Source: Sanderia malayensis
Taxonomy: Eukaryota; Cnidaria; Scyphozoa; Semaeostomeae; Pelagiidae
Direction of reading: 5' to 3'
Length of the DNA: 64,000 bases
Assembly (NCBI GenBank): GCA_013076295.1
Contig: RQOL01000139.1
Coordinates: 930,001-994,000, forward strand
A program made the translations under genes and the position numbers. The stretch's first letter is position 1. Every line of letters starts with the position of its first letter. This document shows, one piece after another, positions 62,980 to 64,000 of the stretch. The notes beneath the pieces were generated by a model, which was given only the letters and a program-made list of their open reading frames with translations, did not search any database and was not told where the DNA came from.

Positions 62980-63500
62980 ATTAAACTGTCCCCTGATTGG
63001 TCTGTTTTTGTATCTGTTTTTTCTCTTTCATCCTCATCATCAGTCATCTGAATATCTACAGGAAAGATTTATAAATCTTATCCAGAGAATTTCTGTCAGT
63101 TTTTGAACTCACTGAAAGTAAAAATTTTTCTGTATTTGAATACATTTTCAAGGTGAGTGACCCATATTAAAAAACTGGTAAAATTGGGAAAATATATTTT
63201 AACCATCATATATGCAAGGTAAACAAGGTTTAGATGTGATTCTGCCAACATAAGTAATTATTATAAGTAGAAAGTGCTGCATTTCATCACACATGGTACT
63301 ACTGTAAAATTGCTAAACTAGGAATGTGAAGAATGTCAACTTAAAAAGATTGGAAATGCAGCATCAGGTTTGGATGTTAAGAAACAGAACAATGTTTGGA
63401 AAAGAAGAAAAATTTTACTCTGCATAAGGCTGCCCACTGATTTGTCAGCATCTCCTTCAGTTCCATGGTCATCCTCCCTCATCAGATTATCTAAAAGTAA
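62980..63500 (-). CDS. Two short paralogous exons of the same unknown gene
   Basis: Leftward reads are DNLMREDDHGTEGDADKSVG (about 63490) and MTDDEDEREKTDTKTDQSGD (about 63050). Both end in a GSLMQS/DSLMKS motif and have splice-like borders, so they are an exon duplication. Acidic, disordered product. Confidence 0.35.
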
Positions 63501-64000
63501 GAATTGTAATAACTTCAACTTATTATCCAGAGCATTTCCATCAGTTTTTAGGCTCACTTGAATTGTATTAAATCGTTTTTGTGAATGAAAAATCGTTTTG
63601 AATAAATCGTTGAATGAAATAAATGAATGAATGAATGAAATAAATCGTTTTGAAGTTACACTGCGGTTGTGCTGTGTAAGAAGGCCATACCATACGAGTC
63701 AGCAGAAATATTCAAAAAAGCAGACTGAACTAAAATGTCTTTTCCAAGACATTTTTAACTCCTGACATAGTAGATTATGTCACTGTCTCAGTAAACTGTC
63801 ACCAAAAGTATCAACATTTCAGTTCAGACTCAAAATTGGCAAAGGGAAAGAGGGCCAACAAAAAATTAAATTATACAATAAGAGGGCCTCAACCATTTTA
63901 TAATGGATTACATCTTGCATGATTACATCAACAAGTTGCAAAATCTTGTAAAAGGTTAAATCTACAATCAGGTATCAGAAAAAATTAATACAACGATTGT
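63501..64000. other. No gene seen; AATG tetranucleotide repeat
   Basis: A (GAAT)n-like tract with AAATCGTTTTGAA repeats at 63575-63655. The rest looks like intron or intergenic DNA. Confidence 0.4.

Overview
The window is a eukaryotic scaffold piece with a 100-base N gap at 45504-45603. It is AT-rich, with short GT-AG introns and several classes of mobile DNA nested in one another, and it shows no prokaryotic operon logic. KDZ and BEL/Pao coding sequence, an animal-type TRAF domain, Death-like and Bcl-2-like proteins, an alpha-kinase and a HECT ligase all suggest a non-vertebrate metazoan. A sponge or cnidarian seems likeliest, but this is inference from the families present.

Layout. (1) 1-5366 and 11396-about 14600 are one degraded virus-like relic (Polinton/adintovirus-like: PolB C-terminus, small basic core-like proteins, low-complexity proteins, a spliced gene). 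It is split by (2) transposon A, 5367-11389, which has long terminal inverted repeats (TIRs), a DDE integrase gene and a convergent CUE-HECT ubiquitin-ligase gene; that gene carries a 1.4 kb TTAA-flanked insertion. (3) 14600-17280 holds decayed repeat genes: a GKHYNR-type ORF, a SWIM zinc-finger ORF and a DIRS-like gag. (4) 18948-34489 plus 56589-56745 is a multi-exon KDZ transposase pseudogene. Its exon 5 is split by (5) transposon B, 23006-27979, which has the same architecture as A but carries an alpha-kinase with the integrase. Its last exon is split by (6) a Polinton-like element, 34490-56582, with identical 219-bp TIRs and a 6-bp target duplication. Inside that element sits (7) a young intact BEL/Pao retrotransposon, 47296-53144. 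(8) 56746-64000 holds foldback elements and weak minus-strand exons of one or more unrecognised genes.

Two things stand out. First, A and B define a two-gene transposon type: ends TAYGGTGGCC, 6-bp target duplications, a DD39/40E integrase gene next to one TIR, and a convergent eukaryotic signalling enzyme (HECT ligase or alpha-kinase) next to the other. Second, the Polinton carries an unusual set of host-signalling-like genes (Fic, coiled-coil plus TRAF/MATH, three paralogous double Death-like proteins, a Bcl-2-like protein with one in-frame stop) and a promoter-like block with near-perfect heat-shock elements. The core genes I would expect (PolB, capsid, protease, integrase) are not visible in it and may lie in the N gap.

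Insertion order can be read directly. BEL entered the Polinton, and the Polinton and transposon B each entered KDZ exons, whose frames rejoin when the insert and one target-duplication copy are subtracted. Transposon A entered a viral gene in the same way.
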